64,000 bases of DNA, from contig CANNCO010000001.1 of the NCBI GenBank assembly GCA_947503175.1, positions 310,001 to 374,000 on the forward strand. The letters run 5' to 3'. Source of the DNA: an uncultured Paracoccaceae bacterium (GTDB lineage: Bacteria; Pseudomonadota; Alphaproteobacteria; Rhodobacterales; Rhodobacteraceae). The notes beneath the pieces are model-generated. The model saw only the letters and a list, made by a program, of their open reading frames with translations, had not been told where the DNA came from and ran no database searches. The translations under genes were made by a program, and so were the position numbers. How positions within the stretch are numbered: the first letter of the stretch is position 1; each line of letters opens with the position of its first letter. Shown one piece after another: positions 9,100-20,503 of this stretch.

Positions 9100-9681
9100 T
9101 TACCGTTCGAGAACCAGCCGGTCGCCGGAAATCTCGATCCGGCTGAAGCGGTTCAGGTAGGACATGCCCAGAAGCGATTGCTCCATCTCGCCGCCATTGA
9201 CCACGGCTGGTACGCGCTGATCGACGATGTCGCCCATGCGCAGCTCGTCGAGCCGGACCGGCGCCGTGCGGACCACGCCGTTCGCGGTGCGGGCCTGACC
9301 TATGAAGGAGAGCGTCTCGGGCGGTATCCCGGCGCGCGCCGCGTCTTCGCGGGTCAGCACGATATCGGTTGCGCCCGTATCGACCACGAAGTCGATCACC
9401 GCGCCGTTGACCCGCGCGCTCAGGTAGTAATGCCCGTCGAAGGAGCGCGGAACCTCGATCCGCGCGCCGCCGTCAAGAACCAGTTGCCGCGGGGCCACAT
9501 CGTTGCGGATATCGTCCCAGAGGCCGACACCGCCCAGCACACCGAGGAAGATGAAGCACCAGATCAGCGCCCTTTTGAGCGTCGGGCCGATGCCCTGACG
9601 CGCCTCGGCCAGAACCCAGCCTGTGACGGCGGTGCCGATCAGGAGGACATAGGCGAGGCGGGCGATTTCATCTCCGGTCAT
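9100..9681 (-). CDS. Membrane-anchored retropepsin-like aspartic protease (TIGR02281 type)
   Basis: 193 residues. Two N-terminal membrane helices (about 7-25 and 38-54) are followed by a clan AA aspartic protease domain. The active-site motif is VVDTGATDIVLT with Asp101, and the second conserved block is SLLGMSYLNRF near the C terminus, ending RIEISGDRLVLER. Such one-lobe enzymes work as homodimers, and the domain should face the periplasm (inference). It lies 38 bases after marC in the same direction, so the two are probably co-transcribed. Confidence 0.87.
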   Translation of the reverse strand: MTGDEIARLAYVLLIGTAVTGWVLAEARQGIGPTLKRALIWCFIFLGVLGGVGLWDDIRNDVAPRQLVLDGGARIEVPRSFDGHYYLSARVNGAVIDFVVDTGATDIVLTREDAARAGIPPETLSFIGQARTANGVVRTAPVRLDELRMGDIVDQRVPAVVNGGEMEQSLLGMSYLNRFSRIEISGDRLVLER

Positions 9682-9719
9682 GGTGTTTATCTATGTATTG
9701 CCCGGTCGTGGTGAAAGGT

Positions 9720-10337
9720 TCAGCCCGCCAGACCCAGTTCGAAGATGCCGTCGACGACGAACTGGACCGAAAGCGCCGCAAGCAGCATGCCAAGAAGCCG
9801 GGTGACCACATTGATGCCCACCGGGCCGAGAATGCGTTCGATGGGGGCGGCCATCAGGAAGAAGGCGAAGCACATGACGATCACCGCGCCCATGACCAGA
9901 TGAACGAGCAGGACCCATGTCCAGTCGGCGCCCGGCTGGGTCGTGAGCAGGATCATCGTCGCGATGGCGCCTGGGCCTGCGATGAGCGGCGTGGCCAAGG
10001 GGAAGACGGACGGGTCCTCGGGATGCGTGCTGGCCTGATCGCCGCGCCGTTTGGTGCGGCGTTCGAACAGCATGTCGAGGGCGGTGAGGAACAGAAGGAT
10101 GCCGCCCGCGATGCGGAAGGCGGACATGGAGATACCGGCAAAACCCAGAACAGCCTCGCCCACCAGACCGAACGCCGTGAGGATCCCGGCCCCGATCAGG
10201 CAGGCGCGAATGGCCACGGCGCGCCTGTGACGGGTATCCGCCCCTTGGGTCAGGGCCACGAAGAGGGGGGCAAGACCGATGGGATCGATCACGACGAAAA
10301 GCGTTACGAAGGCAGTGATCAGGGCGGCGGTGTCCAT
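9720..10337 (-). CDS. MarC family integral membrane protein
   Basis: 205 residues with six predicted membrane helices. It opens TAFVTLFVVIDPIGLAPLFVAL, the MarC/UPF0056 hallmark with the buried D-P-I-G motif. The second half has PLATPLIAGPGAIATMILL, the internal repeat of that motif. The name comes from the E. coli mar locus, but members have no proven role in multidrug resistance. First gene of a probable two-gene unit with the downstream aspartic protease. Confidence 0.88.
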   Translation of the reverse strand: MDTAALITAFVTLFVVIDPIGLAPLFVALTQGADTRHRRAVAIRACLIGAGILTAFGLVGEAVLGFAGISMSAFRIAGGILLFLTALDMLFERRTKRRGDQASTHPEDPSVFPLATPLIAGPGAIATMILLTTQPGADWTWVLLVHLVMGAVIVMCFAFFLMAAPIERILGPVGINVVTRLLGMLLAALSVQFVVDGIFELGLAG

Positions 10338-10501
10338 GGTGCAGGTGGATCACAGATCGTGCGGTGCGGCAATGCCGGGGAAGGGGGCGGCGCGTCTTGG
10401 GTGGGGGCAACGGAAGTCCGCTCAGAGCTCAAAGCGGTCGCTCAAAGACGAGTCGGGAACTTGTCGGACGGCCTCTTGATACGTGCAAGTTATACAAACA
10501 C

Positions 10502-10530
10502 AAAAGGCCCCGCACGGAGCGGGGCCTTTC
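10502..10530 (-). terminator. Intrinsic terminator of the cytochrome oxidase subunit I gene
   Basis: On the minus strand AAAGGCCCCG, a 7-base loop, then CGGGGCCTTTTG: a 10-bp perfect stem ending in a T run. It starts 19 bases after the stop of the oxidase gene. The stem also has an A run on the other side and may act weakly in both directions. Confidence 0.85.
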
Positions 10531-10548
10531 TGTTGTTCGTTGCCGGGA

Positions 10549-12228
10549 TCAGTGGGCTGTGCCCCTGTCCCAGTCCTCGCGCTTGGGCAGCGTTTCGAAC
10601 GTGTGTTCGGGCGGCGGCGAGGGAAGGGTCCATTCCAGCGTATCGGCGTGTTCGTTCCAGTAGTTGTTCTCGGTCACGCGGGCGCCGTATCGCAACGTGT
10701 AGAACACGATACCGATGAAGAACAGGAAGGAGGCAAAGGCGATGAAGGCGCCGATCGACGAGACCCAGTTCCAGTAGGCGAACGCCTCGGGGTAGTCGAT
10801 GTAACGGCGTGGCATCCCCTGACGGCCCAGGAAGTGCTGGGGGAAGAAGGTCAGGTTCGAGCCGATGAACATCGCCCAGAAGTGCAGCTTGCCGGCCCAT
10901 TCCGGGTACTGCCGCCCCGACATCTTGCCGATGTAGAAGTAGATCCCGGCGAAGATACAGAACACCGCGCCCAGCGACATCACGTAGTGGAAATGGGCAA
11001 CCACGTAATAAGTGTCGTGATAGGCCCGGTCGACGCCCGCCTGTGACAGGACGATGCCGGTAACGCCGCCAACGGTGAACAGGAACAGGAAGCCGAAGGC
11101 CCAGAGCATCGGTGTCTTGAACTCCACCGACCCGCCCCACATGGTGGCGATCCACGAGAAGATCTTGACCCCTGTCGGCACCGCGATGACCATCGTGGCC
11201 AGCATGAAATAGGTCTGCTGACGCAGGGACATGCCCACGGTGTACATGTGGTGCGCCCAGACCACGAAGCCCAGCGCACCGATCGCGATCAGCGCCCAGA
11301 CCATCGGCAGGTAGCCGAAGATCGGCTTGCGCGAGAAGGTGGCGATCACATGGCTGATGATGCCGAAGCCGGGGAGGATGATGATGTAGACCTCCGGATG
11401 GCCGAAGAACCACAGGATATGCTGGTAGAGCACCGGGTCTCCGCCACCGGCGGGATCGAAGAAGGTGAAGCCGAAGTTCCGGTCCATCAGAAGCATGGTG
11501 ATCGCCCCTGCGAGAACCGGCAGGGCCAGAAGGATCAGCCATGCGGTGACGAAGATCGACCAGGCAAAGAGCGGCACCTTGAACAGCGTCATGCCAGGCG
11601 CGCGCATGTTCAGGAAGGTCGTGATCATGTTGATCGCGCCGAGGATCGAGGAAGCACCCGAGACATGGACCGCGAAGATCGCGAGATCCATCGAGTAGCC
11701 GCCTTCAAGCGTCGAGAGCGGCGGGTAAAGCACCCATCCCACGCCCGAGCCAAGCTGTTCATTGCCGCCGGGCGACAGGATCGAAGCCACGGCCAGCGCG
11801 GTACCGGCGACATAGAGCCAGTAGGATAGGTTGTTCAGACGCGGGAACGCCATATCGGGCGCACCGATCTGGAGCGGCATGAAGTAATTGCCGAAGCCGC
11901 CGAACAGCGCCGGAATGACCACGAAAAACATCATCAGGATGCCGTGACCGGTAACCAGCACGTTCCACAGGTGGCCGTTGGGTGTACAGGTTTCGCCTGC
12001 GGCGGCGGCCGTCATACGTGCGCCTTCGAGACACATGTACTGAACGCCCGGGTCCATAAGCTCCATCCGCATGTAGACGGTGAAGGCAACGGCGATGAAA
12101 CCGACGACCCCGGAAGTGAACAGATAAAGGATGCCGATGTCTTTGTGGTTCGTCGACATGAACCAGCGGGTGAAGAACCCGCGTTCGTCGTGACCCTCTT
12201 GCCCGTGAACGGTGGCGTCTGCGGCCAT
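10549..12228 (-). CDS. ctaD: Cytochrome c oxidase subunit I (aa3 type)
   Basis: 559 residues, about twelve membrane helices; the catalytic subunit that reduces O2 to water and pumps protons. Seen motifs: [11 protein letters not shown] at the N terminus; GHGILMMFF with the haem a His; [18 protein letters not shown] with the CuB His cross-linked to Tyr and the Glu of the D channel; [10 protein letters not shown] with the two other CuB His; [12 protein letters not shown] with the haem a3 and a His ligands. The C terminus [26 protein letters not shown] is typical of aa3-type subunit I. It stands alone here; subunits II and III are not in the window, as is common in Rhodobacteraceae. Confidence 0.96.
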   Translation of the reverse strand: MAADATVHGQEGHDERGFFTRWFMSTNHKDIGILYLFTSGVVGFIAVAFTVYMRMELMDPGVQYMCLEGARMTAAAAGETCTPNGHLWNVLVTGHGILMMFFVVIPALFGGFGNYFMPLQIGAPDMAFPRLNNLSYWLYVAGTALAVASILSPGGNEQLGSGVGWVLYPPLSTLEGGYSMDLAIFAVHVSGASSILGAINMITTFLNMRAPGMTLFKVPLFAWSIFVTAWLILLALPVLAGAITMLLMDRNFGFTFFDPAGGGDPVLYQHILWFFGHPEVYIIILPGFGIISHVIATFSRKPIFGYLPMVWALIAIGALGFVVWAHHMYTVGMSLRQQTYFMLATMVIAVPTGVKIFSWIATMWGGSVEFKTPMLWAFGFLFLFTVGGVTGIVLSQAGVDRAYHDTYYVVAHFHYVMSLGAVFCIFAGIYFYIGKMSGRQYPEWAGKLHFWAMFIGSNLTFFPQHFLGRQGMPRRYIDYPEAFAYWNWVSSIGAFIAFASFLFFIGIVFYTLRYGARVTENNYWNEHADTLEWTLPSPPPEHTFETLPKREDWDRGTAH

Positions 12229-12544
12229 TACGTCTCTCCTGATTGGTTACGCTTACCGGCGCGACTCGCACCCGTGCGTTATTTTGAATGTGTTTCTAGA
12301 GGGGTGAGGCGGCGGCGGCAACACGACTTTGGTGTTTGGGGCGCGTAAAAGTGCCTCAGGGGCGGGGTTTGTGGTTCTAGTGTTGGAGCGGCCCGAAGCA
12401 GAACTGGATGCGGGACTATGATCCTGTGATGGGGCGGTGCATCCGGACCAGTGTTTGGAGCTTGTGGGTTGAGCAAGCGTCTGCAATTTCTCTTCATGCA
12501 CTGAACGTCGCTTGCAAAGGCTGGCCGATGCGTTAACCGGCCTG
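12229..12544. other. Non-coding stretch upstream of ctaD and rpsL
   Basis: About 315 bases between the divergent ctaD start and the rpsL promoter. Open frames here lack ribosome-binding sites and resemble nothing known. It should carry the ctaD promoter on the minus strand, but I could not pick one out with confidence. Confidence 0.4.
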
Positions 12545-12573
12545 TTGACACCCCAAACGACTCCTTCTATACG
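12545..12573 (+). promoter_or_regulatory. Strong sigma70 promoter of the str operon
   Basis: TTGACA (12545-12550), a 17-base spacer and TATACG (12568-12573), followed by a GC-rich discriminator GCGCGC. It gives a leader of about 225 bases before rpsL. The same -10 and discriminator style recurs before rpmC and rplO. Confidence 0.8.
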
Positions 12574-12806
12574 GCGCGCAATTCGGTACCCGGTCACCCT
12601 TGTCCGGCCGCCGTTTACAGGAATGAAGTGGTCAAGATCCGGGCCCTTAGCCCCGATCCTCTGGAGACCCTCCGCGTCGTGCCCGCGATTTCATGGGCGC
12701 GCCTGCGGTTTTTCTCGTTTTGCGGACGCGCAATGCGGGGCCAGGACGAACCGGGGTGCGCGCGCCCCAGATGAATGAAGTGTTGCAACACGGGGATAGA
12801 ACCGGA

Positions 12807-13178
12807 ATGCCAACGATCCAGCAGCTGATCCGCAAGCCGCGGCAGCCAAAAGTAAAACGCTCGAAGTCGCTGCACCTTGAGGGATGCCCTCAGAAGCGCG
12901 GCGTCTGCACGCGTGTTTATACGACGACACCGAAAAAGCCGAACTCGGCCATGCGGAAGGTTGCCAAGGTGCGCCTGACCAATGGCTTCGAGGTCATCAG
13001 CTATATCCCCGGTGAAAGCCACAACCTTCAGGAGCACTCGGTGGTTCTGATCCGTGGCGGCCGGGTGAAGGACCTTCCGGGTGTCCGTTACCACATCCTG
13101 CGCGGTGTTCTGGATACCCAGGGCGTCAAAGACCGTAAGCAGCGCCGTTCGAAATACGGCGCCAAGCGTCCGAAGTAA
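12807..13178 (+). CDS. rpsL: 30S ribosomal protein S12
   Basis: 123 residues, the standard length. [15 protein letters not shown] is the family N terminus, and the decoding-centre segment [16 protein letters not shown] and the loop [12 protein letters not shown] are intact. Lys43 (TTPKKPN) and Lys88 (RVKDLP) are the residues changed in streptomycin-resistant strains; both are wild type. The reading frame is open upstream to 12693, but S12 proteins start at this Met. First gene of the str operon, 12 bases before rpsG. Confidence 0.98.
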   Translation: MPTIQQLIRKPRQPKVKRSKSLHLEGCPQKRGVCTRVYTTTPKKPNSAMRKVAKVRLTNGFEVISYIPGESHNLQEHSVVLIRGGRVKDLPGVRYHILRGVLDTQGVKDRKQRRSKYGAKRPK

Positions 13179-13661
<483 letters not shown>

Positions 13662-13706
13662 CAGTAGAAACGCCGTTTCGGCGATCGATTTAGAGGCACC
13701 CTTCCA

Positions 13707-15824
13707 ATGGCACGCGACTATCCGCTAGAGCGCTACCGCAACTTCGGCATCATGGCCCATATCGATGCAGGCAAAACCACCTGCACCGAGCGCATCCTGT
13801 TTTATACCGGCAAGTCCCACAAGATCGGCGAAGTCCATGACGGTGCCGCGACGATGGACTGGATGGAGCAGGAACAGGAACGCGGGATCACGATCACCTC
13901 GGCTGCGACGACGACCTTCTGGGAGCGGACCGAGGATGGCGTCGAGGCACAGTCGCCGAAGCACCGTTTCAATATCATCGACACGCCCGGCCACGTGGAT
14001 TTCACCATTGAAGTCGAGCGTTCGCTGGCCGTTCTGGATGGCGCGGTTGCCGTGCTGGACGCCAACGCAGGCGTCGAACCGCAGACCGAAACCGTCTGGC
14101 GCCAGGCCGACCGCTACAAGGTGCCGCGCATCGTGTTCGTCAACAAGATGGACAAGATCGGTGCCGACTTCTGGAACTGCGTCCACATGATCAAGGACCG
14201 CACGGGCGCCACCCCTGCGCCGATCCAGATGCCCATCGGGGCCGAGGATCAGCTGGAAGGCATCATCGACCTGATCACGATGGAAGAGTGGACCTGGAAG
14301 GGTGAAGACCTTGGTGCCTCGTGGACCCGTCAGGAAATCCGCGCCGACCTGAAGGACAAGGCCGAGGAAATGCGCGCCGAACTGGTCGAGATCGCCGTCG
14401 AGATGGATGACGACGTGATGGAGCAGTATCTGGAGGGCAACGAGCCTGACGTGGATACGCTGCGCCGTCTGATCCGCAAGGGCACTCTGTCGATGTCCTT
14501 CGTGCCGGTTCTGGCTGGTTCCGCCTTCAAGAACAAAGGTGTGCAGCCGCTTCTGAACGCGGTTATCGACTTCCTCCCCGGTCCTCTGGATGTGCCCGCC
14601 TATATGGGCTTTTCGCCTGATGACGAGACGGAAACGCGTAATATTCCGCGCTCGGCCGATGACGACCAGCCCTTCGCGGCGTTGGCGTTCAAGATCATGA
14701 ACGACCCGTTCGTTGGCTCGCTGACCTTTACGCGGATCTATTCGGGTACGCTCAAGAAGGGCGACGGCATCCTCAACACCACGAAGGGCAAGCGTGAGCG
14801 CATTGGCCGGATGATGATGATGCATTCGAACAACCGCGAGGAAATCGAAGAAGCGTTTGCCGGCGACATCATCGCGCTGGCTGGCCTGAAGGACACGACG
14901 ACCGGGGATACCCTGTCGGACGCCCAGAAGCAGGTCGTGCTTGAAACGATGACCTTCCCCGATCCGGTGATCGAGATCGCGGTCGAGCCGAAGACGAAGG
15001 CCGACCAGGAGAAGATGTCCCAGGGTCTGCAGCGGCTGGCCGCCGAAGACCCGTCCTTCCGCGTCGAAACCGACCTGGAGTCCGGTCAGACGATCATGAA
15101 GGGCATGGGCGAACTTCACCTGGACATTCTGGTCGACCGCCTGAAGCGTGAATTCAAGGTCGAGGCCAATATCGGTTCGCCGCAGGTTGCCTATCGCGAG
15201 ACGGTCAGCCGCGAGGTCGAGCATACCTATACCCACAAGAAGCAGTCGGGTGGCTCGGGTCAGTTCGCCGAAGTGAAGATGATCATCACACCGACCGAGC
15301 CGGGCGAGGGGTATTCTTTCGAAAGCCGCATCGTCGGCGGTGCAGTGCCGAAGGAATACATCCCCGGCGTCGAAAAAGGCATCAAGTCGGTCATGGATTC
15401 CGGTCCGCTGGCAGGCTTCCCGGTGATCGACTTCAAGGTGGCACTGGTCGACGGTAAGTTCCACGATGTGGACTCGAGCGTTCTCGCCTTTGAAATCGCG
15501 GCCCGCATGGGCATGCGCGAAGGCATGAAAAAGGCTGGGGCCAAGCTTCTGGAACCGATCATGAAGGTCGAGGTGGTCACGCCCGAGGAATTCACCGGCG
15601 GGATCATCGGTGACCTGACCTCGCGTCGCGGCCAGGTGCAGGGTCAGGACACCCGCGGCAATGCCAACGTGATCAATGCGATGGTGCCGCTGGCGAATAT
15701 GTTCGGCTATATCAGCCAGTTGCGCTCGATGTCGTCGGGACGTGCGAACTTTACAATGCAGTTCGACCATTACGATCCGGTACCGCAGAACATCTCGGAC
15801 GAAATTCAGGCGAAATACGCCTAA
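13707..15824 (+). CDS. fusA: Elongation factor G
   Basis: 705 residues; the GTPase that drives ribosomal translocation and, with RRF, recycling. G1 is [14 protein letters not shown], switch [11 protein letters not shown], and G4 NKMDK. Domains II-V are complete, including the domain IV stretch with [15 protein letters not shown]. Codon choice is strongly biased, as expected for a highly expressed gene. It follows rpsG by 45 bases and precedes tuf, the classical str order. Confidence 0.98.
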   Translation: MARDYPLERYRNFGIMAHIDAGKTTCTERILFYTGKSHKIGEVHDGAATMDWMEQEQERGITITSAATTTFWERTEDGVEAQSPKHRFNIIDTPGHVDFTIEVERSLAVLDGAVAVLDANAGVEPQTETVWRQADRYKVPRIVFVNKMDKIGADFWNCVHMIKDRTGATPAPIQMPIGAEDQLEGIIDLITMEEWTWKGEDLGASWTRQEIRADLKDKAEEMRAELVEIAVEMDDDVMEQYLEGNEPDVDTLRRLIRKGTLSMSFVPVLAGSAFKNKGVQPLLNAVIDFLPGPLDVPAYMGFSPDDETETRNIPRSADDDQPFAALAFKIMNDPFVGSLTFTRIYSGTLKKGDGILNTTKGKRERIGRMMMMHSNNREEIEEAFAGDIIALAGLKDTTTGDTLSDAQKQVVLETMTFPDPVIEIAVEPKTKADQEKMSQGLQRLAAEDPSFRVETDLESGQTIMKGMGELHLDILVDRLKREFKVEANIGSPQVAYRETVSREVEHTYTHKKQSGGSGQFAEVKMIITPTEPGEGYSFESRIVGGAVPKEYIPGVEKGIKSVMDSGPLAGFPVIDFKVALVDGKFHDVDSSVLAFEIAARMGMREGMKKAGAKLLEPIMKVEVVTPEEFTGGIIGDLTSRRGQVQGQDTRGNANVINAMVPLANMFGYISQLRSMSSGRANFTMQFDHYDPVPQNISDEIQAKYA

Positions 15825-15833
15825 CGCAGTCAA

Positions 15834-15855
15834 CGCCCCGGAGCGATCCGGGGCG
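15834..15855 (+). other. Stem-loop between fusA and tuf
   Basis: CGCCCCGGA-GCGA-TCCGGGGCG: a perfect 9-bp stem capped by a GNRA-type GCGA tetraloop, ten bases after the fusA stop and just before the tuf ribosome-binding site. There is no T run, so it is more likely an mRNA processing or stabilising element than a terminator. Confidence 0.6.
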
Positions 15856-15878
15856 GCCCAGATACCAAGGAGGCCATC

Positions 15879-17054
<1,176 letters not shown>

Positions 17055-17078
17055 AGGCAGCGGCGCCAACAGATAACG

Positions 17079-17102
17079 AGCCCCCGGGTCAAACCCGGGG
17101 CT
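17079..17102 (+). other. Stem-loop between tuf and rpsJ
   Basis: AGCCCC(C)GGGT-CAA-ACCCGGGGCT: ten pairs with one bulged C, 25 bases after the tuf stop. No T run follows, so readthrough into rpsJ is expected. It may set the ratio of tuf to S10 messages or mark an RNA-processing site. Confidence 0.5.
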
Positions 17103-17164
17103 GCGAAACAAGAAGTTCGATGTGGGGCACAAGGCTCCACCTCTCAACGTGAAAGGCTAGACCC

Positions 17165-17485
17165 ATGGCAATCGCCAGCCAGAATATCCGTATCCGGCTT
17201 AAGGCGTTCGATTACCGCGTCCTCGATGCGTCGACGCAGGAAATCGTGAACACCGCGAAGCGGACCGGCGCCCAGGTGCGCGGGCCCATTCCGCTGCCGA
17301 ACAACATCGAGAAATTCACAGTTCTGCGTGGCCCCCACGTGGACAAGAAGTCGCGCGACCAGTTCGAGATCCGGACCCACAAGCGCCTTCTCGATATCGT
17401 GGATCCGACCCCGCAGACGGTGGACGCGCTGATGAAGCTCGACCTCGCCGCCGGCGTGGATGTCGAGATCAAACTGCAGTCGTAA
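17165..17485 (+). CDS. rpsJ: 30S ribosomal protein S10
   Basis: 106 residues, with a few extra N-terminal residues (MAIASQN) before the common core [14 protein letters not shown]. The loop [25 protein letters not shown], which also binds NusB in antitermination complexes, is intact. It lies 110 bases after tuf, so str and S10 may be one long unit; I see no clear separate promoter. Confidence 0.97.
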   Translation: MAIASQNIRIRLKAFDYRVLDASTQEIVNTAKRTGAQVRGPIPLPNNIEKFTVLRGPHVDKKSRDQFEIRTHKRLLDIVDPTPQTVDALMKLDLAAGVDVEIKLQS

Positions 17486-17499
17486 AGGAGGGCAAGGAT

Positions 17500-18375
17500 A
17501 TGCTGCGCTCTGGCGTGATCGCAAAGAAGGTGGGCATGACGCGCATCTTTCAGGAAGACGGAAAGCAGGTGCCCGTCACCGTTCTGCAGCTTGATGGCTT
17601 GCAGGTCGTGGCGAAGCGTACCGCAGAGAAAGACGGGTATTCAGCGGTTCAGCTGGGTGCCGGATCGGCCAAGGCCAAGCGCACGTCGAAGGCGATGCGC
17701 GGGCATTTCGCCGTGGCCAAGGTGGAGCCGAAGCGGAAGATCGCGGAGTTCCGGGTGGACCCGGAAAACCTGATCGATGTGGGCGAGGAAATCACCGCGA
17801 ACCACTATTTCGAGGGTCAGTTCGTTGACGTCAGCGGCACCTCGATCGGTAAGGGGTTTCAGGGCGCGATGAAGCGGTGGAACTTCGGTGGTCTGCGCGC
17901 CTCGCACGGTGTGTCGATCAGCCACCGGTCGCACGGCTCGACGGGCCAGTGTCAGGATCCCGGCAAGGTGTTCAAGGGCAAGAAGATGGCCGGTCACATG
18001 GGCGCTGCCCGTGTCACCACGCAGAACCTGCAGGTCGTCAAGACCGACGCCGACCGTGGCCTGATCATGGTCAAGGGGGCCGTGCCCGGCTCCAAGGGCG
18101 GATGGGTGACGATCAAGGATGCGGTGAAAAAGCCGCTGCCCGAGAACGTGATCCTGCCTGCTGCGCTGAAGTCGGCCGCTGCCGCGGCTGCGAAGGCGGC
18201 TGAAGAGGCCGCTGCCGCCGCTGCTGCCGAAGCCGAGGCCGAAGCCAAGCGTCTTGCCGAAGAGCAGGCCGCCGCGGAAGAGGCCGCGCTGAAGGAAGCC
18301 GAAGCCGATATCGCATCGGATAACGCAGGCGACGCCGCTGAGGGCGCGCCCGAGAAGAAGGACGGTGAGGAATGA
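17500..18375 (+). CDS. rplC: 50S ribosomal protein L3 with a long Ala/Glu-rich C-terminal extension
   Basis: 291 residues against about 210 in E. coli. Residues 1-225 are a complete L3 ([16 protein letters not shown], the loop [23 protein letters not shown], then [16 protein letters not shown]). The remaining 65 or so residues are low-complexity Ala/Glu/Lys (runs such as [21 protein letters not shown]), likely one charged helix, ending APEKKDGEE. The tail is in frame with normal codon bias, so it belongs to the protein. AAAGGAGG lies upstream. The stop overlaps the rplD start (ATGA). Confidence 0.96.
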   Translation: MLRSGVIAKKVGMTRIFQEDGKQVPVTVLQLDGLQVVAKRTAEKDGYSAVQLGAGSAKAKRTSKAMRGHFAVAKVEPKRKIAEFRVDPENLIDVGEEITANHYFEGQFVDVSGTSIGKGFQGAMKRWNFGGLRASHGVSISHRSHGSTGQCQDPGKVFKGKKMAGHMGAARVTTQNLQVVKTDADRGLIMVKGAVPGSKGGWVTIKDAVKKPLPENVILPAALKSAAAAAAKAAEEAAAAAAAEAEAEAKRLAEEQAAAEEAALKEAEADIASDNAGDAAEGAPEKKDGEE

Positions 18376-18992
18376 AACTCGACGTGATCAATCTGGACGG
18401 CAAGAAGGCCGGTTCGGTCGATCTCGGCGACGAGATCTTTGGTCTTGAGCCGCGCGCCGACATCCTTCATCGCGTCGTCCGTTGGCAGCGCAACAACGCG
18501 CAGGCCGGTACGCACAAGGTCAAGACCCGGTCGGAGACAAGCTATTCGACCAAGAAGATCTATCGCCAGAAGGGCACCGGCGGCGCACGCCACGGATCCC
18601 GGAACGCGCCGATCTTTCGCGGTGGCGGTGTCTACAAGGGGCCGACGCCCCGCAGCCACGGCCATGACCTGACCAAGAAGTTCCGCAAACTGGGGCTGAA
18701 GCACGCGCTTTCGTCGAAGGCCAAGACCGGGAACCTTGTGATCCTGGACGAAGCCAGCGCGAAGGAGCCGAAGACCGGGGCGCTTGCCAAGAAGGTTCGT
18801 GAACTGGGCTGGAAGCGTGCGCTGATCATCGATGGGGCGGATGTGAACGAGAATTTCGTTCGGGCCGCTGCGAATATCGAAGGTCTGGACGTGCTGCCGT
18901 CGATGGGCGCGAATGTCTATGACATCCTGAAGCGTGACACACTGGTGATCACGAAGGCGGGTGTCGAAGCACTGGAGGCTCGGTTGAAATGA
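18372..18992 (+). CDS. rplD: 50S ribosomal protein L4
   Basis: 206 residues, normal. It contains the tunnel-lining extended loop with [21 protein letters not shown]. It overlaps rplC and rplW by 4 bp on each side, so the three are translationally coupled. In E. coli L4 represses the S10 operon; whether it does here is unknown. Confidence 0.97.
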   Translation: MKLDVINLDGKKAGSVDLGDEIFGLEPRADILHRVVRWQRNNAQAGTHKVKTRSETSYSTKKIYRQKGTGGARHGSRNAPIFRGGGVYKGPTPRSHGHDLTKKFRKLGLKHALSSKAKTGNLVILDEASAKEPKTGALAKKVRELGWKRALIIDGADVNENFVRAAANIEGLDVLPSMGANVYDILKRDTLVITKAGVEALEARLK

Positions 18993-19285
18993 GCACGAAG
19001 GCAGAACTTTATGACGTGATCCGCAAGCCGGTGATCACCGAAAAGGCCACGATGGCGTCCGAGAACGGCGCGGTGGTGTTCGAGGTGTCGATCGACGCGA
19101 ACAAGCCGCAGATCAAGGAAGCGGTCGAAAGCCTGTTCGGCGTCAAGGTGAAGGCGGTGAACACGACGATCACCAAGGGCAAGACCAAGCGGTTCCGGGG
19201 CAAGCCCGGGCGGCGCAGGGACGTGAAGAAGGCCTATGTGACCCTCGTCGAGGGGAACACGATTGACGTGACGACGGGGCTTTAA
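18989..19285 (+). CDS. rplW: 50S ribosomal protein L23
   Basis: 98 residues. Core features [27 protein letters not shown] and [17 protein letters not shown] are present. It sits at the peptide exit tunnel, docking SRP and trigger factor. It is the last gene of the first S10 segment: a strong terminator follows 29 bases after its stop, instead of rplB. Confidence 0.97.
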   Translation: MSTKAELYDVIRKPVITEKATMASENGAVVFEVSIDANKPQIKEAVESLFGVKVKAVNTTITKGKTKRFRGKPGRRRDVKKAYVTLVEGNTIDVTTGL

Positions 19286-19313
19286 GGGCTTCACGCGCTA
19301 CAGATGAGATTGG

Positions 19314-19344
19314 AGGGCCCCGCTGGTAACGGCGGGGCCTTTTT
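19314..19344 (+). terminator. Intrinsic terminator inside the S10 cluster, after rplW
   Basis: AGGGCCCCGC, an 8-base loop, then GCGGGGCCTTTTT: an 8-bp perfect GC stem (19316-19323 with 19332-19339) followed by a run of five T. Its presence between rplW and rplB means that rplB and later genes probably need their own promoter. Confidence 0.9.
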
Positions 19345-19542
19345 AATTCATCAGCGTGAGTGCGCCCAGAGCAGGGCCACAAACGGTTATGACGGCTTGA
19401 AGAAGATCGTGTGATACCGGAACTCAGACGCGTAATTGCTTCAGTCATCGGTTCGAGGATGACGCGAGTTCTTCAAAAGCCCGATACTACAATGAGGTTG
19501 GGCGTGTGTTTTCTGAATCTGCGGTTCGATCGGCTCGGAGAT

Positions 19543-20109
19543 TTACCGAGCACCAAATACATGTATTAATGGTTCAGGTAGATCGAACTTGTCGCGTCGA
19601 TATGGTACTCGGCCCGATGAGAGATTGAAAATATCACCTTTTGCATAGCTTATCACGGACTCTGCGAGATGTTCGCGGTTCCTAAGTTCCCAATCCCCGC
19701 CCGGCTGGCGCGTGACCGGGTTCCACGAATTAGCTTGGTACTTGAAAAGAATCCAATCGACTCGGCTGGGTTTTGGGATCTGGCCACGGGGAGCATGGCC
19801 CCTATACTTATAGAAGCCCGTGACAGCACGATCGTTGCCCGGATACCATAGAAACGCTTGGCCATCTTCGGAAAAGTATTCCACCTGAATACCGTGCGGG
19901 CCAGGTCCAAGTCCGAAGGCGTAGGTATAACCGGGTCTAGGCGCCGCTATGTCGACTGGAAACCCCAGAAATTCCTTTGAAGGGTCGGCATGCAAAGCAG
20001 CAGGTCGCATAATGGAAATATATTGGGACGGGCTGATTTCTTGCGCTGGTGTGCAAGCACCTACGAGCAGAAAAAGTGCAAGTGCGAATGAGGTCCTTTG
20101 CCTGCCCAT
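19543..20109 (-). CDS. Putative lipoprotein of unknown function, antisense within the S10 cluster
   Basis: 188 residues from the ATG at 20109; the frame is open to 20163, but starting at MGRQRTSFALALFLLVGAC puts the lipobox LVGAC at the usual place (Cys17). The mature part has IQVEYFSEDGQAFLWYPGN, AVTGFYKYRG and FKYQANSWNPVTRQPGG, a pattern I associate with small secreted Rhodobacteraceae proteins without known function. Base composition is clearly less GC-rich than the ribosomal genes on both sides, so it looks inserted. A weak hairpin (19533-19551) overlaps its stop. Confidence 0.65.
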   Translation of the reverse strand: MGRQRTSFALALFLLVGACTPAQEISPSQYISIMRPAALHADPSKEFLGFPVDIAAPRPGYTYAFGLGPGPHGIQVEYFSEDGQAFLWYPGNDRAVTGFYKYRGHAPRGQIPKPSRVDWILFKYQANSWNPVTRQPGGDWELRNREHLAESVISYAKGDIFNLSSGRVPYRRDKFDLPEPLIHVFGAR

Positions 20110-20364
20110 TCCAATACTCAAATTGATAATGCCCCCGATATTTATCATCATTTGCATAGTCAATTGACTGGGTCAAGAACCGTGAAAGCGGGTCTGGCAG
20201 GGAGACATGTCATCCATGTGCAGGGTTACAGCCTTTTGAGCAGCAGGGTTGATAAGCTTTTGGCCGCCTCGAATTCCCGTGGTCGATTTCGGATATGCGC
20301 AGGTGCAGAAGCTTTGGGCACGTTCCCTCGGCGTATTTGAGGTTTCAAGCCGTCAAGTTGCGGC
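20110..20364. other. Non-coding stretch upstream of the rplB promoter
   Basis: About 250 bases of moderate GC between the divergent lipoprotein gene and the proposed rplB promoter. It should hold the lipoprotein promoter on the minus strand. I see no gene or clear motif. Confidence 0.4.
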
Positions 20365-20393
20365 TAGACACCCTTCTTCATGACTGCTATCAG
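20365..20393 (+). promoter_or_regulatory. Possible promoter for the rplB segment
   Basis: TAGACA (20365-20370), a 17-base spacer and TATCAG (20388-20393), with TG one base before the -10 (extended -10). A promoter is needed here because a terminator lies upstream, but the match is weaker than those before rpsL, rpmC and rplO. Confidence 0.35.
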
Positions 20394-20409
20394 CCCCCAT
20401 CTTTCGCTG

Positions 20410-20478
20410 CCCCGGATTCGTCCGGGGTGGTGTTCTTTGGGGGATTGCCCCCGACAAACATAGCTGGGGTTAACCCCC
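20410..20478 (+). promoter_or_regulatory. Three tandem stem-loops in the rplB leader
   Basis: Hairpin 1: CCCCGGA-TTCG-TCCGGGG (20410-20427). Hairpin 2: GGGGG-ATTG-CCCCC (20439-20452). Hairpin 3: GGGGTTAACCCC (20466-20477). They fill the leader just before the ribosome-binding site. The G-rich and C-rich arms of hairpins 2 and 3 could also pair with each other, allowing alternative folds. No U-run follows. It is a candidate r-protein autoregulatory leader (inference). Confidence 0.5.
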
Positions 20479-20503
20479 GCAAAGCAAACGGAAGACAGAA
20501 AGC

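Noticed and set aside
17103-17164. tRNA gene between tuf and rpsJ
   Set aside because: Searched because tRNAs flank tuf in some genomes; the 62 bases contain no cloverleaf.
19450-19475. ATCGGTTCGAGGATG resembling a tRNA T-arm
   Set aside because: Stem geometry and loop length are wrong for a T-arm and no cloverleaf can be formed with flanking sequence.
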